Positions 17,940-26,610 of a stretch of 64,000 nt of DNA are shown piece after piece. Source of the DNA: Flavobacterium psychrotrophum (GTDB lineage Bacteria; Bacteroidota; Bacteroidia; Flavobacteriales; Flavobacteriaceae); contig NZ_CP031557.1 in NCBI RefSeq assembly GCF_003403075.1, positions 4,278,001 through 4,342,000 of the forward strand. Direction: 5' to 3'. The translations under genes and the position numbers were made by a program. Below the pieces are notes generated by a model, which was given only the letters and a program-made list of their open reading frames with translations, was not told where the DNA came from and searched no databases. Within the stretch, counting starts at the first letter, position 1, and each line of letters opens with the position of its first letter.

Positions 17940-20311
17940 ATGAAACTAAACTATTACTACTACTTACTTATAGCCGTTGTTACACTATTTACAACAACTG
18001 CAAACGCACAAATGACTTTTGGCCACGATGAGGCATCTTACTACACTACTGAAAGCTGGACGCAGTGGAACTCTCAGGGTGGTATCGGTTTTACGCCCTG
18101 GATCATGTTTACTAATGGCGGCGACCCTGCGGGGGCAGCAGGTCATTTTATAGGCAGTGCTGTTGAGGCTGGTTTTGGCAATGCAGATACAGATGATAAA
18201 GCCTTTGGTACTTATGGTTACGGTGCTAATGAGGCAGTGATATACCGTTATTTTAATAATACCGGTGCACCCGTATCAGACGGCAGGTCACCATTAGTTA
18301 CAGGGCAGGTATTTTCTATAGATCTTGCCGTGGCATACAGAAACGGTTATAAGGGTATTGACCTGCTTACAAGCCAGGGTCAGTTTTTATGGAACTTTGG
18401 TATGGATGGCGACAGGCGTTACCAGGTAAACCAGGAAGACATTTTTCAAAATGAGTATTTACAACAATCGGTATTTGAAATAAAAGCAACCCAAATAAGC
18501 GCCACTACTTTTAAAGTAACCATTACCCGTGGCGAAGAAGTTTGGCAGTCTGGAATTTACAATGGTACAGTAGGGGGCTTTAAAATTTATGAAGGTAATA
18601 CCACAAATAATGATCCGTTAAACAGGTTGTACTTTAACAATCTTACGGTTAAAGGCTGTATTGAATCTACCACATGGAATGGTACTGCATGGAGCAACGG
18701 CGAACCCGATGTTGCTAAAACAGCCATTATTGAGGGTAATTATACTTCTACAGCAAATGTGTTTGCCTGCATGCTTATTGTAAGGAATAATGCAGCTGTA
18801 AATATTCTTACGGGGCATACGCTTACGGTGGTAAATACTGTTGAGGTTGTACCGGGGGCATCGCTAACGCTGCAAAACAATGCGGCATTGGTACAAAACA
18901 ATAATAATGTACAAAACAGCGGAAACATTATACTTATAAAAGAAAGTAACCCACTGCGCAGGCTTGATTATACCCTTTGGTCGTCGCCGGTAGCAGGACA
19001 AAACCTAAAGGATTTTTCTGAAGAAACATTAAATAGCCGCTTTTACGAATATAAGTATGCGCAAAACAGTAACAACGCCTGGATAGAGGGTTACTGGTCA
19101 GTAGATCCTGCAACTCACAATTTTGAAACTGCAAAAGGCTACCTTATCCGTATGCCCGATACCGCAAGCTAGCCAGACTACAATGGCGGTACCGCTATGG
19201 CAACTTTTACAGGTACGTTTACCGGTACGCCAAACAATGGTATCATTAGCAAATCACTTTCTACAGATGCTAACCGCTACACAGCCATAGGTAATCCATA
19301 CCCTTCGCCTATAAGCTTAGAGATTTTTTTGATGCAAACAGCGATATACTTTATAACGGTACAGGGCTTTACCTGTGGAGGAAACATAATAATGCAACGT
19401 CATCATCTTATGCTACCGTAAGTATGGCGGGCTACGCAGCTAACCCTTCAGATACTACTACAAGTACATCAGGGCTGGGCAGTTTTTACAGTGGCAATAA
19501 CAGCAGCTGGGTAATAGCACAGGGGCAGGGTTTTATTGTAAAAACAGTCGCGAATGTAAATAATCCCGTGCTAAAATTTAATAATAGCATGAGGCGCGCT
19601 TCGGCGGCATCACAGGCATTTTTCAGGCAGGGGCAGGGTTCAGCATCAAAACTTTGGCTTAATGTTAAAGCCCCTGATGCGGGTGCGGCACAGGCGCTTG
19701 TAGCTTATATGGATGGCGCTACTACAGGGCTTGACTATGCTCTGGACGCTACAGGATTAAATGATGCAGCAACCATAGGCCTGTATTCTATTGCAGAAAA
19801 CACAAAACTTGCCATACAGGCACGACCGGGCTTTACTGCTACAGATGTAGTTACTATGGGCTTTACTGCGCCAACATCAGGCCAATATACCATAAGCATT
19901 GACCATACCGAGGGTATCTTTACACAAGGCCAGGCCATTTACCTTAAAGATAATACTGAGGGCATTACCCGAAACATAACCGACCGCGAATATACCTTTA
20001 CCTCTGAAGCCGGTACGTTTGAAAACCGTTTTGAGGTTGTATATACAACTACTGCGCTGGATACTGATAACCCGGTACTGAATGTTGAAGCAGTTATGGT
20101 ATACAAACAGGGTACTGGCATAAACATTAATACAGGCAGTACACTTATAAATAGTGTTGCGGTTTATGACATTAGTGGCAGGCAATTGTATAGCAAAGAA
20201 AACATCAATGCTACTGAAACCGTTTTAAATAACCTTAGCGTTGCACAGCAGGTGCTTATAGTAGAGGTCACTACACCAAAAGGCAAAGTGTCTAAACGAA
20301 TTGTTTACTAA
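17940..20311 (+). pseudogene. Broken T9SS-sorted surface protein (in-frame stop plus 1-base deletion)
   Basis: The reading frame starts with a signal peptide (ending TTTANAQ) and runs to an in-frame TAG at 19170-19172. It stays open in the same frame after that stop (CCAGACTACAATGG onward) until about 19322. There the homology-like flow switches to another frame and continues to 20311. Adding one base in the stretch GAGATTTTTTTGATG restores ISLE(I/D)FFDANSD and joins the frames. The reconstructed protein of about 790 residues would contain a lectin-like N-terminal half, a surface-domain centre and a C-terminal T9SS-like sorting region (VAVYDISGRQLYS to GKVSKRIVY). Two independent lesions suggest genuine decay. 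A sequencing error in the T7 run could explain only one of them. The last pieces, 19197-19421 and 19424-20311, should not be annotated as separate genes. Confidence 0.82.
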
Positions 20312-20337
20312 ATTACATAGGTATTCCCCAGATAAAG

Positions 20338-20378
20338 AAATCCCCTATTGCTTTTTGCAACGGGGATTTTGATTTTTA
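20338..20378 (+). terminator. Terminator after the surface-protein pseudogene
   Basis: Stem AAATCCCC (20338-20345) with GGGGATTT (20362-20369), followed by TTGATTTTT. The intact terminator of the broken gene is still present. Confidence 0.7.
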
Positions 20379-20407
20379 AGACTGATGGGTTAAACTCCGG
20401 CTGTTAA

Positions 20408-20911
20408 TTATGCCCTCTCCCAAAAGAAAGGCGGCTCTATGCCCAGTGCGCGCAGGTATACATAACCCTGGCCGCGGTGGTGCACCTCATTATCCATAAA
20501 ATAAAGGATGGTGCTTAAAATGGTACCGTCATACATGCCAAAGGCTTTAACGGCATCGTCAAATTTTTCTGTTGATATTTGAGGCCAGTAGGTTTCAAGG
20601 CGATTTGTAGTTTCATCCCAAATGGTAAGCAGCTCCTCTTTAGTCTTTGGCATACCCTCGCCAGAGATGTGTGCCATTGGATTCTCGCTCCATTCGCCTG
20701 TGGCTAGCCCTTTAATACCGGGGCCGGTAAGGTCTACAATTTCCATAGCCAGTACCGCAAAGGTGCGCATACCGCCAATACTGAATTCAAAAAGGTCTTT
20801 CTCAGGAAAGGCTTCAATAGTCCTGCGGGTAAGGCCGCGGTGACCCTGCCAATGTTTTAGTAATGCTTCGGAAGTTAAAAGTGCTGCTGTTGGTGCCTGT
20901 ACATTTTCCAT
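20408..20911 (-). CDS. DinB-superfamily (YfiT-like) protein
   Basis: This 167-residue cytoplasmic protein has the four-helix-bundle pattern of the DinB/YfiT superfamily (unrelated to polymerase IV). Metal-ligand candidates are His near residue 20-24 (KHWQGHRG) and the C-terminal motif NEVHHRGQGYVYLRALG. These proteins use a three-His metal site and include thiol-dependent transferases, but most members lack a known substrate. The strand ends in PPFFWERA, typical of the group. A -7 box at 20940-20947 supports the ATG at 20911. Confidence 0.82.
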   Translation of the reverse strand: MENVQAPTAALLTSEALLKHWQGHRGLTRRTIEAFPEKDLFEFSIGGMRTFAVLAMEIVDLTGPGIKGLATGEWSENPMAHISGEGMPKTKEELLTIWDETTNRLETYWPQISTEKFDDAVKAFGMYDGTILSTILYFMDNEVHHRGQGYVYLRALGIEPPFFWERA

Positions 20912-20939
20912 AATGATTGTTGTTTTAAGATTTATATGG

Positions 20940-20947
20940 CAAAGGTA
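20940..20947 (-). promoter_or_regulatory. -7 promoter box (TACCTTTG) of the DinB-like gene
   Basis: An exact TANNTTTG match on the minus strand, 28 bases before the ATG at 20911. Confidence 0.5.
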
Positions 20948-21031
20948 AAAGCGCCTTGTGACAACCCAGTGTCAGCAGTGTTTATAGAAAGTGAAGATTT
21001 TTATTCTTTGTAAGAATGCCGTTCATTTTTT

Positions 21032-21129
21032 TCTCGCAAAGATGCGAAGGCGCAAAGCTTTATGAGTTATCACTAACATTATTCAGTCAAATATTCCATA
21101 GTCACTTTGCGTCTTCTCGCCTTGGCGAG
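21032..21129. repeat. Dispersed inverted repeat, CGCAAAG type
   Basis: Left arm 21032-21057 (starting TCTCGCAAAGATGCG) and right arm 21105-21129 (CTTTGCGTCTTCTCGCC...GCGAG) are imperfect reverse complements around a 47-base spacer. The same motif family recurs at 25769-25812. Intergenic palindromes of this kind are common and multicopy in Bacteroidota genomes. Confidence 0.65.
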
Positions 21130-21196
21130 CCACTTAAATTATTAGATAATGGCAACCTGCAAAATGCTGTAAATAAAGCTTAAGGAGGCGAAAAGC

Positions 21197-21224
21197 AAAA
21201 AGCCACCTGAATAAGATGGCTTTT
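21197..21224 (-). terminator. Terminator of the azoreductase gene
   Basis: Stem AAAAGCCA (21198-21205) with TGGCTTTT (21217-21224). On the minus strand it runs into TTTTT. It lies 24 bases after the stop at 21248. Confidence 0.75.
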
Positions 21225-21247
21225 AAAAGATGATGTGTGTGCAATAT

Positions 21248-21847
21248 TTATACGGCAATTGCCGAAATAGCCTTATCCAGTGCGGTTTCCTGTAATGTAG
21301 GCACACCCAGCCCTTCGGCACGAATTACCTCAATATCTGTAATCCCTATAAAGTTAAGTACTCCCTTAAGATACGAAATGGCAAAATCAAAAGAGGTGTA
21401 CGGGCCTTCAGAAAATACAGCACCCGATGCTACAGCTATATATGCTTTTTTGCCCTTAATCAATCCTTCGGGACTACCTGAGGCGTATGTAAAAGACTGC
21501 CCTGCGCGTACTACATTATCAAGCCAGCTTTTAAGTGTTGAGGGAATGCCAAAGTTATATATTGGTGCGCCTATAACAATTATATCAGTAGCAAACAATT
21601 GTGCTAGTGCGTCGTCAGAGCGTTTAAGTAATGCTTTGTGCTCAGCAGTATGTAAATCGGCCGGTGTGCGTAATGCTTTTATCTGTTCGCCATCAATATG
21701 CGGAAACGGGTTTACAGTAAGATCCAGTTGGGTAACACTGCTCCCCGGAAAAGTTTCGGCAACCTGTGCGGTAATTGCATTGCCTAGTTTTACACTTATA
21801 GATTCTTCACCACGCGGGCTTGATATGATGTGCAGGACGTTTTTCAT
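21248..21847 (-). CDS. azoR: FMN-dependent NADH-azoreductase
   Basis: This protein of about 199 residues is a flavodoxin-like quinone/azo reductase. It has the N-terminal phosphate-binding stretch ISSPRGEESISVKLG, the FMN-site motif IVIGAPIYNFGIPSTLKSWLDNVVRAGQSF, and the length of AzoR (about 200). It reduces azo dyes and quinones with NADH in the cytoplasm and usually protects against electrophile or thiol stress. The start at 21847 (MKNVLHI) is preferred because the longer frame to 21874 overlaps a -7 box. It is divergent from an HxlR-type regulator across a perfect palindrome, which suggests control by that regulator. Confidence 0.92.
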   Translation of the reverse strand: MKNVLHIISSPRGEESISVKLGNAITAQVAETFPGSSVTQLDLTVNPFPHIDGEQIKALRTPADLHTAEHKALLKRSDDALAQLFATDIIVIGAPIYNFGIPSTLKSWLDNVVRAGQSFTYASGSPEGLIKGKKAYIAVASGAVFSEGPYTSFDFAISYLKGVLNFIGITDIEVIRAEGLGVPTLQETALDKAISAIAV

Positions 21848-21871
21848 TTTTATGTCGTATTTAATTTGAAC

Positions 21872-21879
21872 CAAAATTA
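21872..21879 (-). promoter_or_regulatory. -7 promoter box (TAATTTTG) of azoR
   Basis: An exact TANNTTTG box on the minus strand, 24 bases before the ATG at 21847. The palindrome at 21913-21934 lies about 34 bases further upstream. Confidence 0.5.
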
Positions 21880-21912
21880 CTTACATTTGCTTTCAATAAG
21901 TTAGTACTATAC

Positions 21913-21934
21913 AAAAGGTAAGCGGTTACCTTTT
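21913..21934. promoter_or_regulatory. Palindromic operator candidate between azoR and hxlR-type regulator
   Basis: AAAAGGTAA (21913-21921) and TTACCTTTT (21926-21934) form a perfect 9-bp inverted repeat with a 4-base centre. It is located in the short divergent region and is the obvious candidate binding site for the HxlR dimer encoded next to it. Confidence 0.6.
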
Positions 21935-21956
21935 GGTAACTCTAAACAGAAAGACC

Positions 21957-22331
21957 ATGGTAAACGATTGTAACGGAGAACATTCGGCAACAGCGTGCTC
22001 TGCAAGACTGCGAAATGTGGGCGATGCACTATATGTAATTGGTGGTAAGTGGAAGCTGCGCATTATCATCGCCCTGTCTGACGGGCATATGCGGTTTAAC
22101 GAGCTGCAACGCATTTTAGACGGCATTTCTGCCAAGGTGCTGAGCAACGAGCTAAAAGACCTGGAGATAAATGGTTTTGTAAAACGATCTGTAAATACCG
22201 GTACACCCGTGGTTGTTACCTATGAGCCTACAGGGTACACATCGTCGCTAAAAGAAGTTTTACAGGCGCTGGGCAACTGGGGCGAACAGCACCGCGAAAA
22301 ACTGCGCATGGAGGGCAGGCAGGCTTCTTAA
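21957..22331 (+). CDS. HxlR family winged-helix transcriptional regulator
   Basis: This protein of about 124 residues has the HxlR/MarR-like winged-helix core: ALYVIGGKWKLRIIIALSDGHMRFNELQRILDGISAKVLSNELKDLEINGFVKR. The pattern of GKW..LI..L and F.EL.R...GIS..VL...L..LE..G is diagnostic. An N-terminal Cys pair (VNDCNGEHSATACSARL) could sense electrophiles or oxidants, as Cys does in related YodB/HypR regulators. The start is the ATG at 21957; the upstream TTG at 21933 would place coding sequence inside the palindrome. It most likely represses azoR and itself. Confidence 0.92.
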   Translation: MVNDCNGEHSATACSARLRNVGDALYVIGGKWKLRIIIALSDGHMRFNELQRILDGISAKVLSNELKDLEINGFVKRSVNTGTPVVVTYEPTGYTSSLKEVLQALGNWGEQHREKLRMEGRQAS

Positions 22332-22345
22332 AGAACTGCGATTTT

Positions 22346-22522
22346 ACCACAAGGGGCACAAAGTTTTCACAAAGAACACAAAGCTCGTGTGACAGATATT
22401 TTTATTTATACTCTCTCAAGAGTCCTGTCTAATACGACGGCGTTGTGTTCTTTTTAATTTATTAGTAAGTAATTATTGATGCAGCTTTGTGTTCTTTGTG
22501 AAAACTTTGTGCCCCTTGTGGT
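22346..22522. repeat. Perfect 40-bp inverted repeat pair, CACAAAG type
   Basis: Left arm 22346-22385 (ACCACAAGGGGCACAAAG...) and right arm 22483-22522 are exact reverse complements over 40 bases, separated by 97 bases. Each arm is itself made of degenerate CACAAAG units. There is no ORF in the spacer. It resembles dispersed intergenic palindromes of Bacteroidota or a small non-autonomous element. Confidence 0.85.
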
Positions 22523-22590
22523 TAGATTATCGGTATAATTCCTAATTGTTTCCTGTTTGCGGTTATAGCTTGCCGCAAAATGAAACGATT

Positions 22591-23397
22591 ATGAAGAATG
22601 TATTTGCCATTATTGCTTTTACCTTAAACATTGTTGCGGCCTTTGCCCAAACTACTACCGACAAGCCTAAACCACTAAAGCTTTCGCATGCAGAGCCCTT
22701 GTATATCGACCTGATACGCGACCTTGGTGCACGCAAAGGCGAGCACGAACTTAATGTGGGTTTTGGTATTAACGATGAAAAAAAATACATTACCTACTCC
22801 GGTTTTGCCGAGTATGAATTTGCTGTGGCAAACCGCCTTGGTGTTGAGGTAGAAGTGCCTTTTGAAATGTATGCGCCGGCATCTGGCCATACAGATGCTA
22901 CATTGCCGGGCAACCGTGTAGAGGGTATTAAGCTGGCTACGCAATATACCTTTTGGGTTTCGGCAAAGCACCAAACCAGTATGGCAATAGGCTATATACA
23001 GGAAATGGAACTGCCCGATTTTGATGCCCTGGGCAGCAATGCGCCGCTGTTTAAAGGCACGCTTTACAATCCTATTTTTATTGCTGCCAAAAGGCTTACG
23101 CCAAACATTCATACGCTGCTGTATACCGGGCCTGTAATTTCGCAGGAATTTGCTACCAATGCTACAGAAACCCTGCTACAGGTAAACGCTAACCTGCACT
23201 ATGTGTTTAACAACGGGAATTTTGCAGGTGTAGAAACCAACATGGAATTTTCTGATGAGAAGCCCGAAATTGTACTACGCCCACAGTTTAAGGTGGCATT
23301 TTCTAAAAGTGTAAGCCTGGGTGTGTTGGCGGGTATTCCTGTAACGCACCACAACCACGGCCCCAGTGCCATGACCCGCATGATATGGGTGCCATAA
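22591..23397 (+). CDS. HAEPLYID family outer-membrane beta-barrel protein
   Basis: This 268-residue protein has a signal peptide (MKNVFAIIAFTLNIVAAFAQ) followed by the signature HAEPLYIDLIRDLGARKGEHE, which defines the HAEPLYID family. The remainder alternates short hydrophobic and polar stretches with aromatic residues, as expected for an outer-membrane barrel (INVGFGINDEKKY, GIKLATQYTFWVS, LHYVFNNGNFAGVETNMEF). It ends MTRMIWVP. The function of the family is not established; it is often near metal or antioxidant genes, but nothing here proves such a role. The start at 22591 is chosen because it begins the signal peptide. It lies just after the 40-bp inverted repeat pair. Confidence 0.75.
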   Translation: MKNVFAIIAFTLNIVAAFAQTTTDKPKPLKLSHAEPLYIDLIRDLGARKGEHELNVGFGINDEKKYITYSGFAEYEFAVANRLGVEVEVPFEMYAPASGHTDATLPGNRVEGIKLATQYTFWVSAKHQTSMAIGYIQEMELPDFDALGSNAPLFKGTLYNPIFIAAKRLTPNIHTLLYTGPVISQEFATNATETLLQVNANLHYVFNNGNFAGVETNMEFSDEKPEIVLRPQFKVAFSKSVSLGVLAGIPVTHHNHGPSAMTRMIWVP

Positions 23398-23421
23398 AAA
23401 AGGCTACCCATTGGGCAGCCT
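23395..23421 (-). terminator. Terminator of the S41 peptidase gene
   Basis: Stem AGGCTACCC/GGGCAGCCT with one mismatch, followed on the minus strand by six T. It begins a few bases after the stop at 23427 and also overlaps the 3' end of the convergent gene. Confidence 0.7.
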
Positions 23422-23426
23422 CGTTA

Positions 23427-25637
23427 TTATTGCTTTTTAGATATAAGTTCAATTGCTTTTTCCAGTACTTCGTCGCGGCCTGCCTGTATTCCTTTTATGG
23501 TAGGTTTTACCTCAATGTCCGGCACTATGCCTACACGCTGGGTTTCGGTACCATCGGGGTAGTATACGCCTATGCCGCTAATCATGGTACGCACCTTGCC
23601 CGGTAGTATAATGTCGCTTGCGTTACCATCTGCCCCGGCTGTAGTACTGCCTATAATTACAGCACCGGTAGCACGAAATGCCATTGCGGTATACTCAGCC
23701 TGGCTTTGAGAAGTTTCGTTAACCAGTACTACCACTTTTCCTTTATACAATTTTTTACCGCCAACAGAAGCGTGGTCGCCATATGTAAACTCTCCCGGAT
23801 TTTTAAGGCCGCCCTGGGTAAACTTTACAAAGTCTTTGTCCTTTTCGCCCAAATGGTTGCCCAGCGAAAAAACAATAAACTCTGACGGATAGCAACGCAG
23901 GTCGATAACAAGTCCGTCGGTATCTTTTATGTCTTTTAGTATTTGTGGTAGATAGTCGTTCTTAATGGTACCCGGATATAAATAAGCAATTTTAGGGTTT
24001 ATGAATTTAAAGCAGGTATCCTTCTTTTGGTAACTGCTATAAATATTTATGCTGTTAGATGGGTAGGTACTAATTGTTTTGCTCAGCTGCTTGCCCGCCC
24101 GGGTATAATTTATGGTAATGGTGCTATCGTTACTGCGCAGTACGCCCCGTGCTATATCTCTTAATTTTGTAGGATAGTTAGAGGCAGGGTAGTATTTAAG
24201 CTGCTCCTTTACAAAATCGGCCACTGGTTTATTGTTAACTGCCGTAATGATATCACCTTTTTGCAAACCTGTTTTCTTACCTTTTTCTTCATCATAAAAA
24301 TTGGTAACTAAAGCCTGCTCTTCAATAAAAGTAACTTCGGCAGCGGCAAAATTACTGCCCCTAAAAGTACTTAGGGCGTTATCATATCCCCATACATTGG
24401 CATGAGTATCGCTTATCCTGCCAATTATTTCTAACAGGGCTACTTTATAATCGGTTTCGTTTTTAGCATTTGCAAAGCGCGGAACAAATTCGGTTAACAC
24501 ATCCTTCCAGTCGCCATCTATAAGGTGCCTGTTCGGGAAAAAGTATTGTATCATGTTCCAGTAGCGGTAGAGTGCCAGCATGCGGTAACCGGTATCGTTA
24601 AAGTCCATGTCGGCATACGGCCTCTCGTGCTTAAACTCAGGGTTATTAACACCGCTGTAAAACCCAATGTAGTAACTTTCGTCAGCACGTTTTGCATCTT
24701 TAAGCGAAACAAGAAAACTTTGCAGTTCATTACTAAGTCCTGATTTTTCTATCCAGGCTAAATCCGGTTGTAGTTTGGCATCTTTATTAAGTTTAGTGGT
24801 GCCGGTGGTAAATTTCCCTTTAGAAGAAGCCCATGTGTATAGCACTTTATCACGCTGCTGTGGTGTGCTGGCAGCCAGTACCTTTGGCATGATCCTGAAA
24901 AGTTCGGCATCCCAGTTATAATTTCCTGCCACTACTGCCGGATGGTAGTATTTAAGATAGCCCCATACCAGCCCCAGTATTTTAAGGTCTTCTGTTTTTT
25001 GCGGCGTAAGGTTTATAGATGGTATTTTAGAACCGGCATCAAATTCGGTATCCTTATCAGCGGCATACAGTTTTGGGGTTTTTAATTTGGCTTTGCTGAT
25101 GTCTTTACCATTTATCAAAAGTTCAAGGCCGTCTGCCCAAACTTTACCTGTACCGCTGTTTAAGGCGCCAAAGTAAATCTTCTCGGCATTTTCCGGCAAG
25201 GCTAGTTCTATGGCATATTCTTTCCAGTCGGCAGTTCCTGTAATATTATCTTTGAGCATGTTTTCGAACTGCAAAACACCTCCCGCACCGTCTATTCTTA
25301 AAAATAGCCCTGCGCTGCCGTCTTTAACGCCCTCCAGCTTTAGCCAACCTTTTATGGCAACGGTATTACCTTTATAAATTGCGGGAATTCCCTGTGCTAC
25401 GCAGCCAAAGCTTGCATCGTCTTTTACCTTTTGCATTAGTACGGACTTTTTACCGCTATGGCTCACGGCAGAATCGGTTACGACAAGGTAATCTTTGCCC
25501 CACTCCTGGTAACTAACCGGGAGCTTAGTGCCGTTCATGGTCGATTCGAAGTCGAGGTTAAAGTCTGTTTTAGCGTCTTGCGCCGTTGCTGTTAATGCGC
25601 ACAGCAGGGCGATAGCCACACAAAAAGCATGTTTCAT
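23427..25637 (-). CDS. S41 family peptidase (C-terminal processing protease type) with N-terminal carbohydrate-binding-like domain
   Basis: This 736-residue exported protein has a signal peptide (ending ALTATAQ) and a beta-sandwich N-terminal region (about 25-180) resembling a carbohydrate-binding module. A helical linker follows, then a PDZ-like segment (LQKGDIITAVNNKPVADF) and an S41 tail-specific protease core. In that core the nucleophile region is VVLVNETSQSQAEYTAMAFRATGA, with Ser in SQSQAE. S41 proteases cleave near C termini of periplasmic proteins; the physiological substrate here is unknown. It appears to be a single-gene transcript with its own terminator. Confidence 0.88.
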   Translation of the reverse strand: MKHAFCVAIALLCALTATAQDAKTDFNLDFESTMNGTKLPVSYQEWGKDYLVVTDSAVSHSGKKSVLMQKVKDDASFGCVAQGIPAIYKGNTVAIKGWLKLEGVKDGSAGLFLRIDGAGGVLQFENMLKDNITGTADWKEYAIELALPENAEKIYFGALNSGTGKVWADGLELLINGKDISKAKLKTPKLYAADKDTEFDAGSKIPSINLTPQKTEDLKILGLVWGYLKYYHPAVVAGNYNWDAELFRIMPKVLAASTPQQRDKVLYTWASSKGKFTTGTTKLNKDAKLQPDLAWIEKSGLSNELQSFLVSLKDAKRADESYYIGFYSGVNNPEFKHERPYADMDFNDTGYRMLALYRYWNMIQYFFPNRHLIDGDWKDVLTEFVPRFANAKNETDYKVALLEIIGRISDTHANVWGYDNALSTFRGSNFAAAEVTFIEEQALVTNFYDEEKGKKTGLQKGDIITAVNNKPVADFVKEQLKYYPASNYPTKLRDIARGVLRSNDSTITINYTRAGKQLSKTISTYPSNSINIYSSYQKKDTCFKFINPKIAYLYPGTIKNDYLPQILKDIKDTDGLVIDLRCYPSEFIVFSLGNHLGEKDKDFVKFTQGGLKNPGEFTYGDHASVGGKKLYKGKVVVLVNETSQSQAEYTAMAFRATGAVIIGSTTAGADGNASDIILPGKVRTMISGIGVYYPDGTETQRVGIVPDIEVKPTIKGIQAGRDEVLEKAIELISKKQ

Positions 25638-25768
25638 TATTGGTTTATTTTGATTGTTGATCGCAATAACAACGTGCTTTTTAAGGGTGTAGTATAAATT
25701 TCCTGATCTGTAAGGATTAGAATAAGGTTATGCCATTTGCATATTTATTATGGTCAATGCTTTAAATG

Positions 25769-25812
25769 TCTCGCAGAGGCGTAGAGCTTTGCGCCTCTGC
25801 GCCTTTGCGAGA
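25769..25812. repeat. Dispersed hairpin repeat, CGCAAAG type
   Basis: TCTCGCAGAGGCGTAGAG and CTCTGCGCCTTTGCGAGA form an 18-bp stem with two mismatches around a short loop. It has the same motif family as the pair at 21032-21129. It lies downstream of the DUF1349 gene and may also act as its terminator. Confidence 0.65.
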
Positions 25813-25848
25813 AAAAATATCTGACCTATAGTATATTTTTATTTGGTA

Positions 25849-26451
25849 TTATTTTACCTCTTTAATCTCGAAGTTCTCAAACGTAACAGGGAAGCTAAGT
25901 TTGCCGGGTGCAGCGGCTACCATGCCCACTTTTACCTTTACCTTTGGCGGGAAATAGGCCAGGCGCAGCATCTCAAATTTCTTTCCGTCAAAAGAGAATT
26001 TCACCTCTACATAATCGCCTTTGCGCAGCACCTTAAGCCAAACTGACTTCGGGCTGTCTTTACGCGGAATAACCGACCAGTCGGAGAAATCGCGGGTAAC
26101 TACGGCGCTTACGTTTTGTTTGCCATCTACATACTCGATACCTGTTTTTATCCAATTCTTTTCGTCTATGCGCAGCATTATGCCCGCCTGGTGAAACAGC
26201 TCTTTATACGCTCCCGTAACCTTAACGCTTACCTCAAAATCGCCTTCTACTTCTACATAGCTAAAGGGGCCGTTATCGCGTATAAAGCCATAATGGGTTA
26301 CCTGCCAGTAGTCGGTACCGGGTTCTACCGTAAAGGTTAGCTTATCAGTAGTGCCGCTCCATTTTTCGGGTTGGTTGTACCATTCCATTTTTCGTTGTGC
26401 AAACGTGGCAAGTGATGCCAATAGGGTAAGGGACAGGATGAGGTTTTTCAT
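25849..26451 (-). CDS. DUF1349 domain-containing secreted protein
   Basis: This 200-residue protein has a signal peptide (MKNLILSLTLLASLATFAQ) and a concanavalin-like beta-sandwich of the DUF1349 type. The pattern LFHQAGIMLRIDEKNWIKTGIEYVDG followed by SVVTRDFSDWS-like residues is typical. The family is related to the regulation-of-enolase-1 (Ree1) fold and is probably sugar-binding; no catalytic role is established. It likely acts in the periplasm. It precedes the S41 protease in the same direction with about 210 bases between, including a palindromic repeat, so co-transcription is doubtful. Confidence 0.85.
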   Translation of the reverse strand: MKNLILSLTLLASLATFAQRKMEWYNQPEKWSGTTDKLTFTVEPGTDYWQVTHYGFIRDNGPFSYVEVEGDFEVSVKVTGAYKELFHQAGIMLRIDEKNWIKTGIEYVDGKQNVSAVVTRDFSDWSVIPRKDSPKSVWLKVLRKGDYVEVKFSFDGKKFEMLRLAYFPPKVKVKVGMVAAAPGKLSFPVTFENFEIKEVK

Positions 26452-26610
26452 GGTGTTTGTGGATAAGATGTTTTTGTAAAGGTAGGGAACAAACTTAAAT
26501 TAGGAAAGCCGGATAGTTCTGGATGATGGAAAGGTTTCGGAGGAATTTTAAAGGTTGTTGGGTGTGAACTAATATTAAATACACTTTACGTTATACGTAT
26601 GCGTCAGTAT

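Noticed and set aside
19197..20311. Two separate proteins after the first surface-protein frame
   Set aside because: Adding one base near 19322 joins them to the upstream frame, and the TAG at 19170 is the only other break, so they are parts of one broken gene.
21237..21869. 210-codon + strand frame opposite azoR
   Set aside because: The minus strand encodes a complete azoreductase with flavodoxin-like motifs, promoter and terminator; the + frame has no such support.
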